From: Streptomyces sannanensis
Lineage (GTDB): Bacteria > Actinomycetota > Actinomycetes > Streptomycetales > Streptomycetaceae
Direction of reading: 5' to 3'
NCBI RefSeq assembly: GCF_039536205.1
Contig: NZ_BAAAYL010000001.1
Coordinates: forward strand, 5,146,001 to 5,210,000
DNA length: 64,000 nt
Below the pieces are notes generated by a model. It had not been told where the DNA came from. It worked only from the letters and a program-made list of their open reading frames with translations, and did no database searches. Of this stretch, positions 10,238 through 18,702 are shown in pieces (positions within the stretch are counted from its first letter, which is position 1; the number at the start of each line of letters is the position of its first letter). The translations under genes and the position numbers were made by a program.

Positions 10238-12973
10238 GTGTCCACTGCTGCCGACACCGGTAACCTCACCGTCATGGCCTCACGTACGTCCGGCAAGGGT
10301 TCCCAGAGTACGGCGGGCACCGCGAAGCCGCGCGCCGGCCGTACAGCGGGGGCGGCACCGTCCCCTGCGAAGAAGCCCGCCGCGAAGAAGACCGCGCCCG
10401 CGAAGAAGACACCCGCCAAGAAGGCGCCCGCGAAAAAGGCTGCGGCGAAACCCGCGCCCAAACCGGCGCCGTCCCCCACCGGGGGCGTGTACCGGCTGGC
10501 GCGCGCCCTCTGGCTGGGCCTCGCACACGCCGTGGGCGCCGTGTTCCGCGGTGTGGGGCGCGGCGCGAAGGGCCTCGACCCGGCGCACCGCAAGGACGGC
10601 CTCGCACTGCTGCTGCTCGGCCTCGCCCTGATCGTCGCCGCGGGCACCTGGTCGAATCTGCGCGGACCGGTCGGCGATCTCGTCGAGATGCTCGTGACCG
10701 GAGCCTTCGGCCGGCTCGACCTGTTGGCGCCGATCCTGCTCGCCGGTATCGGAGTGCGGCTGATCCTCCATCCGGAGAAGCCCGAGGCCAACGGCCGTAT
10801 CGTCATCGGACTCTCCGCCCTCGTCATCGGCGTGCTCGGGCAGGTCCACATCGCCTGCGGCGCACCCGGACGCGACGAGGGCAGCACGGCCATGCAGGAC
10901 GCGGGCGGGCTCATCGGCTGGGCGGCCTCCCAACCGCTGATCTTTCTGATGGGCGAGGTCCTGGCCGTCCCCCTGTTGCTGCTGCTCACCGTCTTCGGGC
11001 TGCTCGTCGTCACGGCGACCCCGGTCAACGCCATCCCGCAGCGGCTGCGGCACCTCGGCAGCAGGCTGGGGCTCGTCGCCTCCCCGTCGCAGGACGCGGA
11101 CGACGACGAATGGCGGCGTCCTGCCGGGGAGTACGGAACGGAGGCTGCCAAGGAGGAGGCGCGCGGCCGGCGCCGGCGCCCGCGCGGCCTGTCCGCGCAG
11201 CCGGTGCCCGACCGCCTCCCGGACGCCGTGGACATGGCCGCGGCCGCCGCCGCGGACCTCGACGGGGCCGTACTGAACGGATTGCCTGCGTCCCCGCTCG
11301 TCGCCGGGCTGACCCAGGGCATCACGCCGGAACGCGAGCATGAGCAGACGACGGCGCCGACTCCGGTGCCGCTGCCCACGGCGCGCGATGCCGGGAAGCG
11401 CCACGAGCCCGCCGTCTCCGTGCCCGACCTCACCAAGTCCGTGCCCGAGGCGCCCGAGGGGCTGCCGCCGCGCGCCGAGCAGCTCCAGCTCTCCGGGGAC
11501 ATCACCTACGCCCTGCCGTCGCTCGACCTGCTGCAACGGGGCGGCCCCGGCAAGACCCGCAGTGCCGCCAACGACGCCGTCGTGGCCTCACTGACCAATG
11601 TCTTCTCGGAGTTCAAGGTCGATGCGCGGGTCACCGGCTTCACCCGCGGCCCGACGGTCACCCGGTACGAGGTGGAGCTCGGCCCCGCCGTCAAGGTCGA
11701 GCGGATCACCGCGCTGACCAAGAACATCGCGTACGCCGTGGCCAGTCCGGACGTACGGATCATCTCCCCGATCCCTGGCAAGTCGGCGGTCGGCATCGAG
11801 ATTCCCAACACCGACCGCGAAATGGTCAACCTCGGCGATGTGCTGCGCCTCGCGGACGCGGCCGAGGACGACCACCCCATGCTGGTGGCCTTCGGCAAGG
11901 ACGTCGAGGGCGGCTATGTGATGGGCAACCTCGCGAAGATGCCGCACATGCTGGTCGCGGGCGCGACCGGTTCCGGAAAGTCGTCCTGCATCAACTGCCT
12001 GATCACCTCGGTCATGGTGCGCGCGACTCCGGAGGACGTCCGGATGGTGCTCGTCGACCCCAAGCGGGTGGAGCTCACCGCCTACGAGGGCATCCCGCAC
12101 CTGATCACGCCGATCATCACCAACCCCAAGCGGGCCGCCGAGGCCCTCCAGTGGGTCGTACGCGAGATGGACCTGCGCTACGACGATCTCGCCGCCTTCG
12201 GCTACCGTCACATCGACGACTTCAACGAGGCCGTACGCAACGGCAAGGTCAAACCGCCGGAGGGCAGCGAGCGCGAACTCAGCCCGTACCCGTACCTACT
12301 GGTGATCGTCGACGAGCTGGCCGATCTGATGATGGTCGCACCACGTGACGTCGAGGACGCGATCGTCCGCATCACCCAGTTGGCCCGTGCCGCCGGCATC
12401 CATCTGGTGCTCGCGACCCAGCGGCCCAGTGTCGACGTCGTCACCGGTCTGATCAAGGCGAATGTGCCGTCCCGGTTGGCCTTCGCCACCTCCTCGCTCG
12501 CCGACAGCCGGGTCATCCTGGACCAGCCCGGCGCCGAGAAGCTGATCGGCAAGGGCGACGGGCTCTTCCTCCCGATGGGCGCGAACAAGCCGACCCGACT
12601 CCAGGGCGCCTTCGTGACCGAGGACGAAGTCGCGGCGGTCGTCCGGCACTGCAAGGATCAGATGGCGCCCGTCTTCCGTGAGGACGTGGTGGTCGGCTCG
12701 TCGAAGAAGAAGGAGATCGACGAGGACATCGGCGACGACCTCGACCTGCTCTGCCAGGCGGCGGAGCTGGTGGTCTCCACACAGTTCGGGTCGACCTCGA
12801 TGCTGCAGCGCAAGCTGCGCGTCGGGTTCGCCAAGGCCGGACGGCTGATGGACCTGATGGAGTCCCGCGGGATCGTCGGCCCGAGCGAAGGCTCCAAGGC
12901 CCGCGATGTACTGGTGAAACCGGACGATCTCGACGGAGTGCTCGCACTGATACGCGGGGAGTCTCACCCCTGA
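10238..12973 (+). CDS. ftsK: FtsK/SpoIIIE DNA translocase
   Basis: 911 aa. N-terminal region: a Lys/Ala/Pro-rich segment (about 45-85, repeated AKK(A/T)P units resembling histone H1 tails), then about four membrane segments (about 120-260). The C-terminal motor starts with the alpha domain (about 440-560), followed by the beta RecA-like ATPase with Walker A GATGSGKSSC (about 580) and Walker B LLVIVDELADLMM, and a gamma winged-helix domain (about 840-905; TSMLQRKLRVGFAKAGRLMD) that reads KOPS-like DNA signals in homologues. It pumps chromosomal DNA through closing sporulation septa. GTG 10238 follows GGGGGAGGG by about 7 nt; this Shine-Dalgarno is part of a palindromic repeat. ftsK follows osaB as in S. 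coelicolor. Confidence 0.97.
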   Translation: MSTAADTGNLTVMASRTSGKGSQSTAGTAKPRAGRTAGAAPSPAKKPAAKKTAPAKKTPAKKAPAKKAAAKPAPKPAPSPTGGVYRLARALWLGLAHAVGAVFRGVGRGAKGLDPAHRKDGLALLLLGLALIVAAGTWSNLRGPVGDLVEMLVTGAFGRLDLLAPILLAGIGVRLILHPEKPEANGRIVIGLSALVIGVLGQVHIACGAPGRDEGSTAMQDAGGLIGWAASQPLIFLMGEVLAVPLLLLLTVFGLLVVTATPVNAIPQRLRHLGSRLGLVASPSQDADDDEWRRPAGEYGTEAAKEEARGRRRRPRGLSAQPVPDRLPDAVDMAAAAAADLDGAVLNGLPASPLVAGLTQGITPEREHEQTTAPTPVPLPTARDAGKRHEPAVSVPDLTKSVPEAPEGLPPRAEQLQLSGDITYALPSLDLLQRGGPGKTRSAANDAVVASLTNVFSEFKVDARVTGFTRGPTVTRYEVELGPAVKVERITALTKNIAYAVASPDVRIISPIPGKSAVGIEIPNTDREMVNLGDVLRLADAAEDDHPMLVAFGKDVEGGYVMGNLAKMPHMLVAGATGSGKSSCINCLITSVMVRATPEDVRMVLVDPKRVELTAYEGIPHLITPIITNPKRAAEALQWVVREMDLRYDDLAAFGYRHIDDFNEAVRNGKVKPPEGSERELSPYPYLLVIVDELADLMMVAPRDVEDAIVRITQLARAAGIHLVLATQRPSVDVVTGLIKANVPSRLAFATSSLADSRVILDQPGAEKLIGKGDGLFLPMGANKPTRLQGAFVTEDEVAAVVRHCKDQMAPVFREDVVVGSSKKKEIDEDIGDDLDLLCQAAELVVSTQFGSTSMLQRKLRVGFAKAGRLMDLMESRGIVGPSEGSKARDVLVKPDDLDGVLALIRGESHP

Positions 12974-13058
12974 GGGATCGGAAGGCAACCGTTTCCTTTG
13001 GTCGTACGTCCAGTTGAGGGGAGGGGCAGCAGATGGCGTACAAAGTCCATCCGCCCGG

Positions 13059-13089
13059 TTGCCCCGCCCTTTCGTACCCCCCCTAGACT
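13059..13089 (+). promoter_or_regulatory. Candidate promoter of the RodZ-like gene
   Basis: TTGCCC at 13059-13064 and TAGACT at 13084-13089 lie 19 bp apart, about 40 nt before the GTG at 13130. Spacing is slightly long, so this is a moderate candidate. Confidence 0.4.
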
Positions 13090-13129
13090 GAACACTCAGC
13101 AGGTGGAAAGACGCTCGAAAGGCGCTCCC

Positions 13130-13960
13130 GTGTCCATCGGCAGCAACTCCCCCGAAGACGACCAGCCTTCGATCAGCGACGACAACAGGCCCTCGATCGG
13201 TCGTGTCCTCCAGCAGGCGCGCGTCCGCGCCGGCCTGACGGTCGAAGAAGTCAGTTCCTCCACGCGGGTGCGCGTCCCCATCGTGCAGGCGATCGAGGAG
13301 GACGACTTCACACGGTGCGGCGGTGATGTGTACGCACGCGGACACATCCGCACTTTCGCCCGTGCCGTGGGGATCGACCCCGACCCGCTCGTCGCCCAGT
13401 ACGACGCCGCACACGGCGGGCGCCCCGCGCCCACCCCCGCGGCGCCGCGCTTCGAGGCGGAACGGATCCGGCCCGACCCGCGCCGTCCGAACTGGACCGC
13501 GGCCATGGTCGCCGCGATCGTCGCGGTGGTCGGTTTCGTCGGCTTCACGCTGTTCAACGGCAACGACGACAGGGGCGGCAGCACGTCGGTCGCGGAAGGG
13601 CCGACGCCGGGCCCCAGCAAGAAGCCCGCCGCCAAGCCGACCAGGATCGCCAACCCCAAGCCCGAATCCTCGGAGAGCGCCATCGCGGCCGTCCCGCAGG
13701 ACAAGGTCACGGTCAAGCTCACCGCGATCGACGACAAGAGCTGGATCTCCGCGAAGTCCTTCAACGGTCGGCTGCTCTTCGACGGCCTCCTGGAGAAGGG
13801 CCAGTCCAAGACCTTCACCGACGACGACCGGATCGATCTCGTCCTCGGCAACGCGGGGGCGATCGAGCTCTTCGTCAACGGCAAGAAGGTCGAGAACGAA
13901 TTCAAGCCGGGGCAGGTCGAGCGCCTCTCCTACACCAAGGGCGACCCCGAGGCCGGGTGA
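13130..13960 (+). CDS. RodZ-like membrane protein: N-terminal HTH, one TM segment, C-terminal DUF4115
   Basis: 276 aa. Residues about 20-90 are an XRE/RodZ-type helix-turn-helix ([20 protein letters not shown]...[17 protein letters not shown]). A Pro-rich linker leads to a single membrane helix (about 121-143, [19 protein letters not shown]), then a Ser/Pro/Lys-rich linker and a C-terminal beta domain of the DUF4115 type (about 190-275). RodZ proteins tether the MreB cytoskeleton to cell-wall machinery, but in Streptomyces the role of this conserved gene next to ftsK and rimO is not established as far as I know. The GTG at 13130 sits where the HTH homology begins; upstream codons overlap the likely promoter. 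Function is inferred only from architecture. Confidence 0.85.
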   Translation: MSIGSNSPEDDQPSISDDNRPSIGRVLQQARVRAGLTVEEVSSSTRVRVPIVQAIEEDDFTRCGGDVYARGHIRTFARAVGIDPDPLVAQYDAAHGGRPAPTPAAPRFEAERIRPDPRRPNWTAAMVAAIVAVVGFVGFTLFNGNDDRGGSTSVAEGPTPGPSKKPAAKPTRIANPKPESSESAIAAVPQDKVTVKLTAIDDKSWISAKSFNGRLLFDGLLEKGQSKTFTDDDRIDLVLGNAGAIELFVNGKKVENEFKPGQVERLSYTKGDPEAG

Positions 13961-13977
13961 AGCGCCTCTTTTTGCGC

Positions 13978-14018
13978 CTCCGGCGCGTGGAGCCGCGACC
14001 CCTTCGGCTCACTCGCCA
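13978..14018. repeat. Fragment of the class 1 dispersed repeat (inverted)
   Basis: The stretch cgtggagccgcgacccc + ttcggctcactcgcca is the reverse complement of the left end of the repeat copies at 41583 and 51627 (ggcgagtgagccgaag...). It lies between the RodZ-like gene and rimO. Confidence 0.75.
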
Positions 14019-14108
14019 CGTGGACAGGGCACCCGCGGGTGTACCCGGCCCTCCGGGCGAACCGGAGGCGAGGCAGGGGTGTCCTCAGGACAAAGTAGTC
14101 TTGAGGGC

Positions 14109-15611
14109 ATGCCCGAACGCCGTACCGTCGCCCTTGTCACTCTTGGCTGCGCCCGTAACGAGGTGGACTCGGAGGAGCTTGCCGGCCGCTTGGCGGCGGA
14201 CGGATGGGAGCTCGTCGAGGACGCCGCGGACGCGGATGTCGCCGTCGTCAACACCTGCGGCTTCGTCGAGGCCGCCAAGAAGGACTCCGTCGACGCCTTG
14301 CTCGAAGCCAACGACCTCAAGGACCAGGGCCGCACCCAGGCCGTCGTCGCCGTCGGCTGCATGGCCGAGCGGTACGGCAAGGAGCTCGCAGAGGCGCTGC
14401 CCGAGGCCGACGGCGTGCTCGGTTTCGACGACTACGCCGACATCTCCGACCGCCTCCAGACCATCCTGAGCGGCGGCATCCACGCCTCGCACACCCCGCG
14501 CGACCGGCGGAAGCTGCTCCCGATCACGCCCGCCGAGCGGCAGGCCGCCACCGATGTGGCCCTGCCCGGGCACGCGCAGGCCGCCGCGAGCGCCCCTGCG
14601 GACCTCCCCGAGGGTCTGGCCCCGGCATCCGGGCCGCGCGCGCCGCTGCGCAGGCGGCTCGACAACAACCCCGTTGCCTCGGTGAAGCTGGCCTCCGGCT
14701 GCGACCGGCGCTGCTCGTTCTGCGCCATTCCGTCCTTCCGCGGCTCCTTCATCTCGCGGCGCCCCTCTGACGTGCTGGGCGAGACGCGCTGGCTTGCCGA
14801 GCAGGGCGTCAAGGAGGTCATGCTGGTCTCCGAGAACAACACCTCCTACGGCAAGGACCTCGGCGACATCCGGCTGCTCGAGACGCTGCTGCCCGAGCTG
14901 GCCGAGGTCGACGGGATCGAACGGATCCGGGTCAGCTACCTGCAGCCGGCCGAGATGCGGCCCGGACTGATCGACGTCCTGACCTCGACGCCCAAGGTCA
15001 TGCCGTACTTCGACCTGTCCTTCCAGCACTCCGCGCCGGACGTGCTGCGCGCCATGCGGCGCTTCGGTGACACGGACCGCTTCCTGGAACTGCTGGACAC
15101 GATCCGCTCCAAGGCCCCGCAGGCCGGTGTCCGGTCCAACTTCATCGTCGGCTTCCCCGGCGAGACCGAGGCCGACCTGGCGGAGCTGGAACGCTTCCTC
15201 ACCGGCGCCCGTCTCGACGCCATCGGCGTCTTCGGATACTCCGACGAGGAGGGCACCGAGGCGGCGACGTACGAGCACAAGCTCGACCAGGACGTGGTGG
15301 CCGAGCGGCTCGCGCACATCTCACGGCTCGCCGAGGAGCTCACCTCGCAGCGTGCGGAGGAGCGGATCGGCGAGACCGTCGAGGTGCTCGTCGAGTCCGT
15401 GGACGACGAGGACGGCGCGGTGGGCCGGGCGGCGCACCAGGCGCCCGAGACGGACGGCCAGGTGACCTTCACGTCGGCCGAGGGTCTCTCCGTCGGCCGT
15501 ATCGTCGAGGCGAAGGTGGTCGGCAGCGAGGGCGTGGACCTCGTGGCGGAGTCCTTCGCATCTCTGGGGGGCGATCCCAAGACCCCCGGCGTCGAGGAGG
15601 CGGGCAGATGA
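14109..15611 (+). CDS. rimO: Ribosomal protein uS12 (aspartate) methylthiotransferase RimO
   Basis: 500 aa. Radical-SAM enzyme that adds a methylthio group to a conserved Asp of ribosomal protein S12. N-terminal UPF0004 domain with three cluster-binding Cys (LGCARN at about 14, NTCGFVE, VGCMAE), radical-SAM core with [12 protein letters not shown] (about 197-206), and a C-terminal TRAM segment (about 425-490). A low-complexity insertion (about 130-190, Ala/Pro-rich) separates the first two domains. It is distinct from its paralogue MiaB in this same window. The stop codon overlaps the ATG of pgsA (ATGA), indicating translational coupling. ATG 14109 was chosen because homology starts immediately after it; a longer upstream open frame is the antisense shadow of the RodZ-like gene. 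Confidence 0.95.
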   Translation: MPERRTVALVTLGCARNEVDSEELAGRLAADGWELVEDAADADVAVVNTCGFVEAAKKDSVDALLEANDLKDQGRTQAVVAVGCMAERYGKELAEALPEADGVLGFDDYADISDRLQTILSGGIHASHTPRDRRKLLPITPAERQAATDVALPGHAQAAASAPADLPEGLAPASGPRAPLRRRLDNNPVASVKLASGCDRRCSFCAIPSFRGSFISRRPSDVLGETRWLAEQGVKEVMLVSENNTSYGKDLGDIRLLETLLPELAEVDGIERIRVSYLQPAEMRPGLIDVLTSTPKVMPYFDLSFQHSAPDVLRAMRRFGDTDRFLELLDTIRSKAPQAGVRSNFIVGFPGETEADLAELERFLTGARLDAIGVFGYSDEEGTEAATYEHKLDQDVVAERLAHISRLAEELTSQRAEERIGETVEVLVESVDDEDGAVGRAAHQAPETDGQVTFTSAEGLSVGRIVEAKVVGSEGVDLVAESFASLGGDPKTPGVEEAGR

Positions 15612-16282
15612 CAGGAGTCCCGGCATCCGCGACGGGCGGTTCCGGCAGGCCGGTGCCCGGCGGCAAGCTGGGCGCTGCGGCCGTCGACCAGGCCAGCCTG
15701 TGGAACATCGCCAACATCCTCACGATGGTGCGCCTGCTGCTCGTCCCCGGTTTCGTCGTGCTGATGCTGATGGACGGCGGCTACGACCCGGTCTGGCGGG
15801 CCTGGGCATGGGCGGCGTTCGCCGTCGCCATGATCACCGATGTCTTCGACGGCCATCTGGCCCGTACGTACAACCTGGTCACCGACTTCGGGAAGATCGC
15901 GGACCCGATCGCCGACAAAGCGATCATGGGGGCGGCACTGATCTGCCTCTCCTACCTGGGAGACCTGCCGTGGTGGGTCACGGCGGTGATTCTCGGGCGT
16001 GAGCTCGGGGTCACGCTGCTCCGGTTCGTGGTGATCCGGTACGGGGTCATTCCGGCCAGCCGGGGCGGCAAGATGAAGACGCTCGCACAGGGCACGGCGG
16101 TCGGGATGTACATCCTCGCGCTGACCGGTGGGCTGGCCACGATGCGCTTCTGGGTGATGGCCGTGGCCGTGGTGCTGACCGTGGTGACCGGCCTCGACTA
16201 TGTGCGGCAGGCGATCGTGCTGAGGCGCAGGGGACTGGCGGCACAGCGCTCCTCGGCGGCGGTGGAGGAGTCCGCGCGGTGA
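15608..16282 (+). CDS. pgsA: CDP-alcohol phosphatidyltransferase (phosphatidylglycerophosphate synthase type)
   Basis: 224 aa integral membrane protein with about five to six hydrophobic segments. The CDP-alcohol phosphotransferase signature D-G-x2-A-R-x8-G-x3-D-x3-D is complete in [18 protein letters not shown] followed by KIADPIADK (about 78-104). It makes phosphatidylglycerol phosphate from CDP-diacylglycerol and glycerol-3-phosphate. Its position between rimO and cinA, with overlapping stop/start codons on both sides, is the standard actinobacterial arrangement. Actinobacteria carry several related enzymes (PgsA, PgsA3, PI and cardiolipin synthases), so the exact acceptor alcohol is inferred rather than shown. 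Confidence 0.9.
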   Translation: MTGVPASATGGSGRPVPGGKLGAAAVDQASLWNIANILTMVRLLLVPGFVVLMLMDGGYDPVWRAWAWAAFAVAMITDVFDGHLARTYNLVTDFGKIADPIADKAIMGAALICLSYLGDLPWWVTAVILGRELGVTLLRFVVIRYGVIPASRGGKMKTLAQGTAVGMYILALTGGLATMRFWVMAVAVVLTVVTGLDYVRQAIVLRRRGLAAQRSSAAVEESAR

Positions 16283-16788
16283 ACGAGGCGGCCCGGGTGC
16301 TCCGACTGCTCACGGAGTGTGGCGAGACTCTGGCCGTCGCCGAGTCGCTGACGGGCGGCCTGGTGGCTGCCGAGCTGACCTCCGTACCCGGGGCTTCCAA
16401 GGCTTTCCGCGGAGCCGTCACGGCGTACGCCACCGAGCTGAAGCGGGATGTGCTGGGGGTCGACGGGACCCTTCTGGCGCAGCGCGGTGCGGTCGATCCC
16501 GAGGTCGCGCAGCAGATGGCGGCGGGGGTGCGGCGTGTACTCGGAGCCGTCTGGGGGATCGCGACCACCGGAGTCGCCGGGCCCGACCCGCAGGACGGAC
16601 AGCCGGTCGGGACCGTGTACATCGCCGTTGCGGGCCCGCACGGGACGGGAAAAACGGTCGGATTGCGGTTGAACGGCGGACGCGCGGAAATCCGTATCGA
16701 GAGTGTACGGAGAGTACTCGAGTTGCTCTCCAGTGAACTCGGTGAATATGCGCGGGCACAGGATACGGAACGGAACGGGGGGACTTGA
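16279..16788 (+). CDS. cinA: CinA family protein (NMN amidohydrolase domain)
   Basis: 169 aa, covering only the C-terminal CinA domain, as is usual in actinobacteria. Recognisable blocks: AESLTGGLVAAELTSVPGAS, GVDGTLLAQRGAVDPEVAQQM, GIATTGVAGPDPQDGQPVGT. This domain deamidates nicotinamide mononucleotide in pyridine-nucleotide recycling. The GTG overlaps the pgsA stop (GTGA), so it is probably translated from the rimO-pgsA-cinA message. Its own TGA overlaps an ATG (TGATG, 16786-16790) that opens a 37-codon reading frame leading into clgR. Confidence 0.92.
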   Translation: MNEAARVLRLLTECGETLAVAESLTGGLVAAELTSVPGASKAFRGAVTAYATELKRDVLGVDGTLLAQRGAVDPEVAQQMAAGVRRVLGAVWGIATTGVAGPDPQDGQPVGTVYIAVAGPHGTGKTVGLRLNGGRAEIRIESVRRVLELLSSELGEYARAQDTERNGGT

Positions 16789-16901
16789 TGTTTGCAGCCC
16801 AGAGTGAACACGACATCGCTCCCCGCACGGCCGCAGCGCGAGGCGGTACGGTGGGGCGTGAAGGATGCGGCTATGCGGTCCGAGGAGGGAGCCACCGATG
16901 A
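16788..16901 (+). CDS. Possible 37-aa peptide linking cinA and clgR
   Basis: An ATG at 16788 overlaps the cinA stop (TGATG) and is preceded by gggggga; the frame stops with a TGA at 16899-16901 that overlaps the clgR ATG (ATGA). The product ([12 protein letters not shown]..., basic C-terminus) matches nothing I know. The stop/start overlaps at both ends would allow continuous coupled translation from cinA to clgR. On the other hand, the segment may simply contain the clgR promoter and autoregulatory operator, with the open frame arising by chance in G+C-rich DNA. Confidence 0.3.
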   Translation: MFAAQSEHDIAPRTAAARGGTVGREGCGYAVRGGSHR

Positions 16902-17281
16902 TTCTGCTCCGTCGCCTGCTGGGTGACGTGCTGCGTCGGCAGCGCCAGCGCCAGGGCCGTACTCTGCGCGAAGTCTCCTCGTCCGCCCGAGTCTCACTCG
17001 GCTATCTCTCCGAGGTGGAGCGGGGGCAGAAGGAGGCTTCCTCCGAACTGCTCTCCGCGATTTGCGACGCGCTTGACGTACGGATGTCCGAGCTCATGCG
17101 TGAAGTGAGCGACGAACTGGCACTCGCCGAGCTGGCCGAGTCTGCAGCGGCAAGCGAGCCGGTGCGTGCGCCGGTGCGTCCGATGCTGAATTCGGTTTCC
17201 GTGACGTCGGTGGCAGGAGTGCCGACGGAGCGGGTGACGATCAAGGCGCCTGCGGAAGCAGTGGACGTCGTCGCCGCCTGA
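16898..17281 (+). CDS. clgR: ClgR, XRE-family activator of clp/lon protease genes
   Basis: 127 aa. A single helix-turn-helix at about residues 10-70 ([42 protein letters not shown]) is nearly the canonical ClgR sequence. In Streptomyces and other actinobacteria ClgR activates clpP1P2, clpC and lon, and is itself degraded by ClpP; the C-terminal AA motif (DVVAA) fits such a degradation tag. It lies downstream of pgsA and cinA as in mycobacteria. ATG 16898 is preceded by GAGGAGGGA at 16882-16890; an in-frame upstream ATG at 16865 lacks a good Shine-Dalgarno. Confidence 0.92.
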   Translation: MILLRRLLGDVLRRQRQRQGRTLREVSSSARVSLGYLSEVERGQKEASSELLSAICDALDVRMSELMREVSDELALAELAESAAASEPVRAPVRPMLNSVSVTSVAGVPTERVTIKAPAEAVDVVAA

Positions 17282-17304
17282 GTCCGGCAGCCACAGCTGG
17301 TGTG

Positions 17305-17341
17305 AGCCCCGGTCGGCCCTGCATGGCCCGGCCGGGGCTTT
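17305..17341. terminator. Terminator downstream of clgR
   Basis: agccccggtcgg and cggccggggct form a 10-12 bp G+C stem followed by ttcg, 24 nt after the clgR stop. It separates clgR from the next small gene. Confidence 0.75.
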
Positions 17342-17448
17342 CGCGTTGTCCAGCCGATCCGAATGCCCGAATGGGTGCTCTGTGCCATGGTGGAGAGGAG
17401 TCGGCTTCACCCCGGAGCGCGGGGCCGGCATCGGCCGGAGGAGGAGGC

Positions 17449-17700
17449 ATGGCGGTGCGCTGGGTGCCTGCGGTCCTAGTCGGCGGGCTCTGGTGGTGGG
17501 CCGTGCTGCGGCTGGCGCTCATACCCGAGCGAACAGGCCTGGTCGAGGGCGCGGTCGCGGCCGGTGGATGGGGGCTGAGCCTGCTGCCGGTGCACGCGGC
17601 GGCCACCAAGGCATCGCCACACCGCCGTTGGGGCGCAGGATCCGACCCGTCGGGAAGGCGAATGCGTCCGAGGCCGGATGAAGGACCGCATACGGCGTGA
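17449..17700 (+). CDS. Small membrane protein of unknown function
   Basis: 83 aa. ATG 17449 is preceded by an excellent GGAGGAGG (17438-17446). The sequence has two hydrophobic stretches (about 4-20, WVPAVLVGGLWWWAVLRLAL; about 32-50, VEGAVAAGGWGLSLLPVHAA) and a hydrophilic, basic, Pro-rich tail, consistent with a small two-helix membrane protein with a cytoplasmic tail. It belongs to no family I recognise. It stands between the clgR terminator and the convergent nei gene, so it is likely a single-gene unit. Confidence 0.6.
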   Translation: MAVRWVPAVLVGGLWWWAVLRLALIPERTGLVEGAVAAGGWGLSLLPVHAAATKASPHRRWGAGSDPSGRRMRPRPDEGPHTA

Positions 17701-17802
17701 GCCGCACCACGGCGTCCTCCGCCTGCCGTTGGAGTCCGGAATGTCATGACGGTCCGTCACGCGAGTGCGGACCCGGCCCGGCACAGAGGAACTGACGGTT
17801 CG

Positions 17803-18600
17803 TCAATCAACAGGACCGGGTTGGCAGCGGGGACACCAGTAGACGATGCGCTCGCGGCCCGGCTCGCCCTGGTCGGCGGAACGGATCGGCGTACCGCAGC
17901 GCAGACAGGGGAGCCCGGCTCGCCCGTAGACGAAGAGCCGCCGGCCGGGGTTGCTGCTACCGGTGGTGGTGCGCCCACCGGGGCGGTCGCGGTTGACCTC
18001 GAGCAGTCGCTTGGCCGCCGCGACCAGCCGCTCGGGATCCGGGAGTTCACCGAACGGCAGCCATGGGGTCGCGGAGGCGAGGAAACACAGTTCCGACCGG
18101 TAGACATTGCCGATACCGGCGAGATTCCTCTGGTCGGCGAGGGCTTCGCCGAGCGGCCGGCCGGGGTCCTTCAGAAGGTTCGCGAGCGCCTGGTCGGCAT
18201 CCCAGTCCGGGCCGAGTAGATCGGGCCCGAGATGGCCGACGACGCGCTCCTCGTCGGCGGTTCGGAGCAGGTTCAGCACGGGCAGGCGGTAGCCGACCGC
18301 GGTGTGTTCGGAGTTGGCCAGCACGGCCCTGATCTGGTGCCCCGGCCCGCCACGCCAGCGTTCGCCGGTGGTGTACACCTGCCAGGAGCCGTCCATGCGC
18401 AGATGTGAGTGCAGGGTCACTCCGCCCTCGATCCTGGCCAGCAGATGCTTGCCGTGCGGGGTGACGTCCAGGACGGTACGCCCCGAGAGGTCGGCGGTGG
18501 CAAGCCTGGGTACGCGCAGATCGGACCGGGTCAGCACGCGCCCGGCGAGGGCGTCATGCATGCGCCGGGCGGTCTGCCAGACGGTGTCTCCTTCGGGCAT
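17803..18600 (-). CDS. nei: Fpg/Nei-family DNA glycosylase (endonuclease VIII type)
   Basis: 265 aa. After removal of Met the chain starts PEGDTVW, with Pro2 as catalytic nucleophile and Glu3 as proton donor. The central H2TH domain is recognisable (LADQRNLAGIGNVYRSELCFLA) and the C-terminal zinc finger has Cys pairs in CLRCGTPIR and YWCPRC. PEGDTVW rather than PELPEVE places it with Nei rather than Fpg, so it should excise oxidised pyrimidines and cut the resulting abasic site. ATG 18600 is fixed by the N-terminal catalytic proline. It sits immediately downstream of lhr on the same strand; actinobacterial lhr and nei genes are often neighbours, suggesting linked repair roles. Confidence 0.93.
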   Translation of the reverse strand: MPEGDTVWQTARRMHDALAGRVLTRSDLRVPRLATADLSGRTVLDVTPHGKHLLARIEGGVTLHSHLRMDGSWQVYTTGERWRGGPGHQIRAVLANSEHTAVGYRLPVLNLLRTADEERVVGHLGPDLLGPDWDADQALANLLKDPGRPLGEALADQRNLAGIGNVYRSELCFLASATPWLPFGELPDPERLVAAAKRLLEVNRDRPGGRTTTGSSNPGRRLFVYGRAGLPCLRCGTPIRSADQGEPGRERIVYWCPRCQPGPVD

Positions 18601-18702
18601 GTTTCCATCATGACCACCCCGGACTGCGTTCGGCGTCCCCTTCCGGCCCGTCCGGAGTCCGAGAACGCACACCAGGGCTGACCGGGTGGCGGGAGGACAC
18701 CC

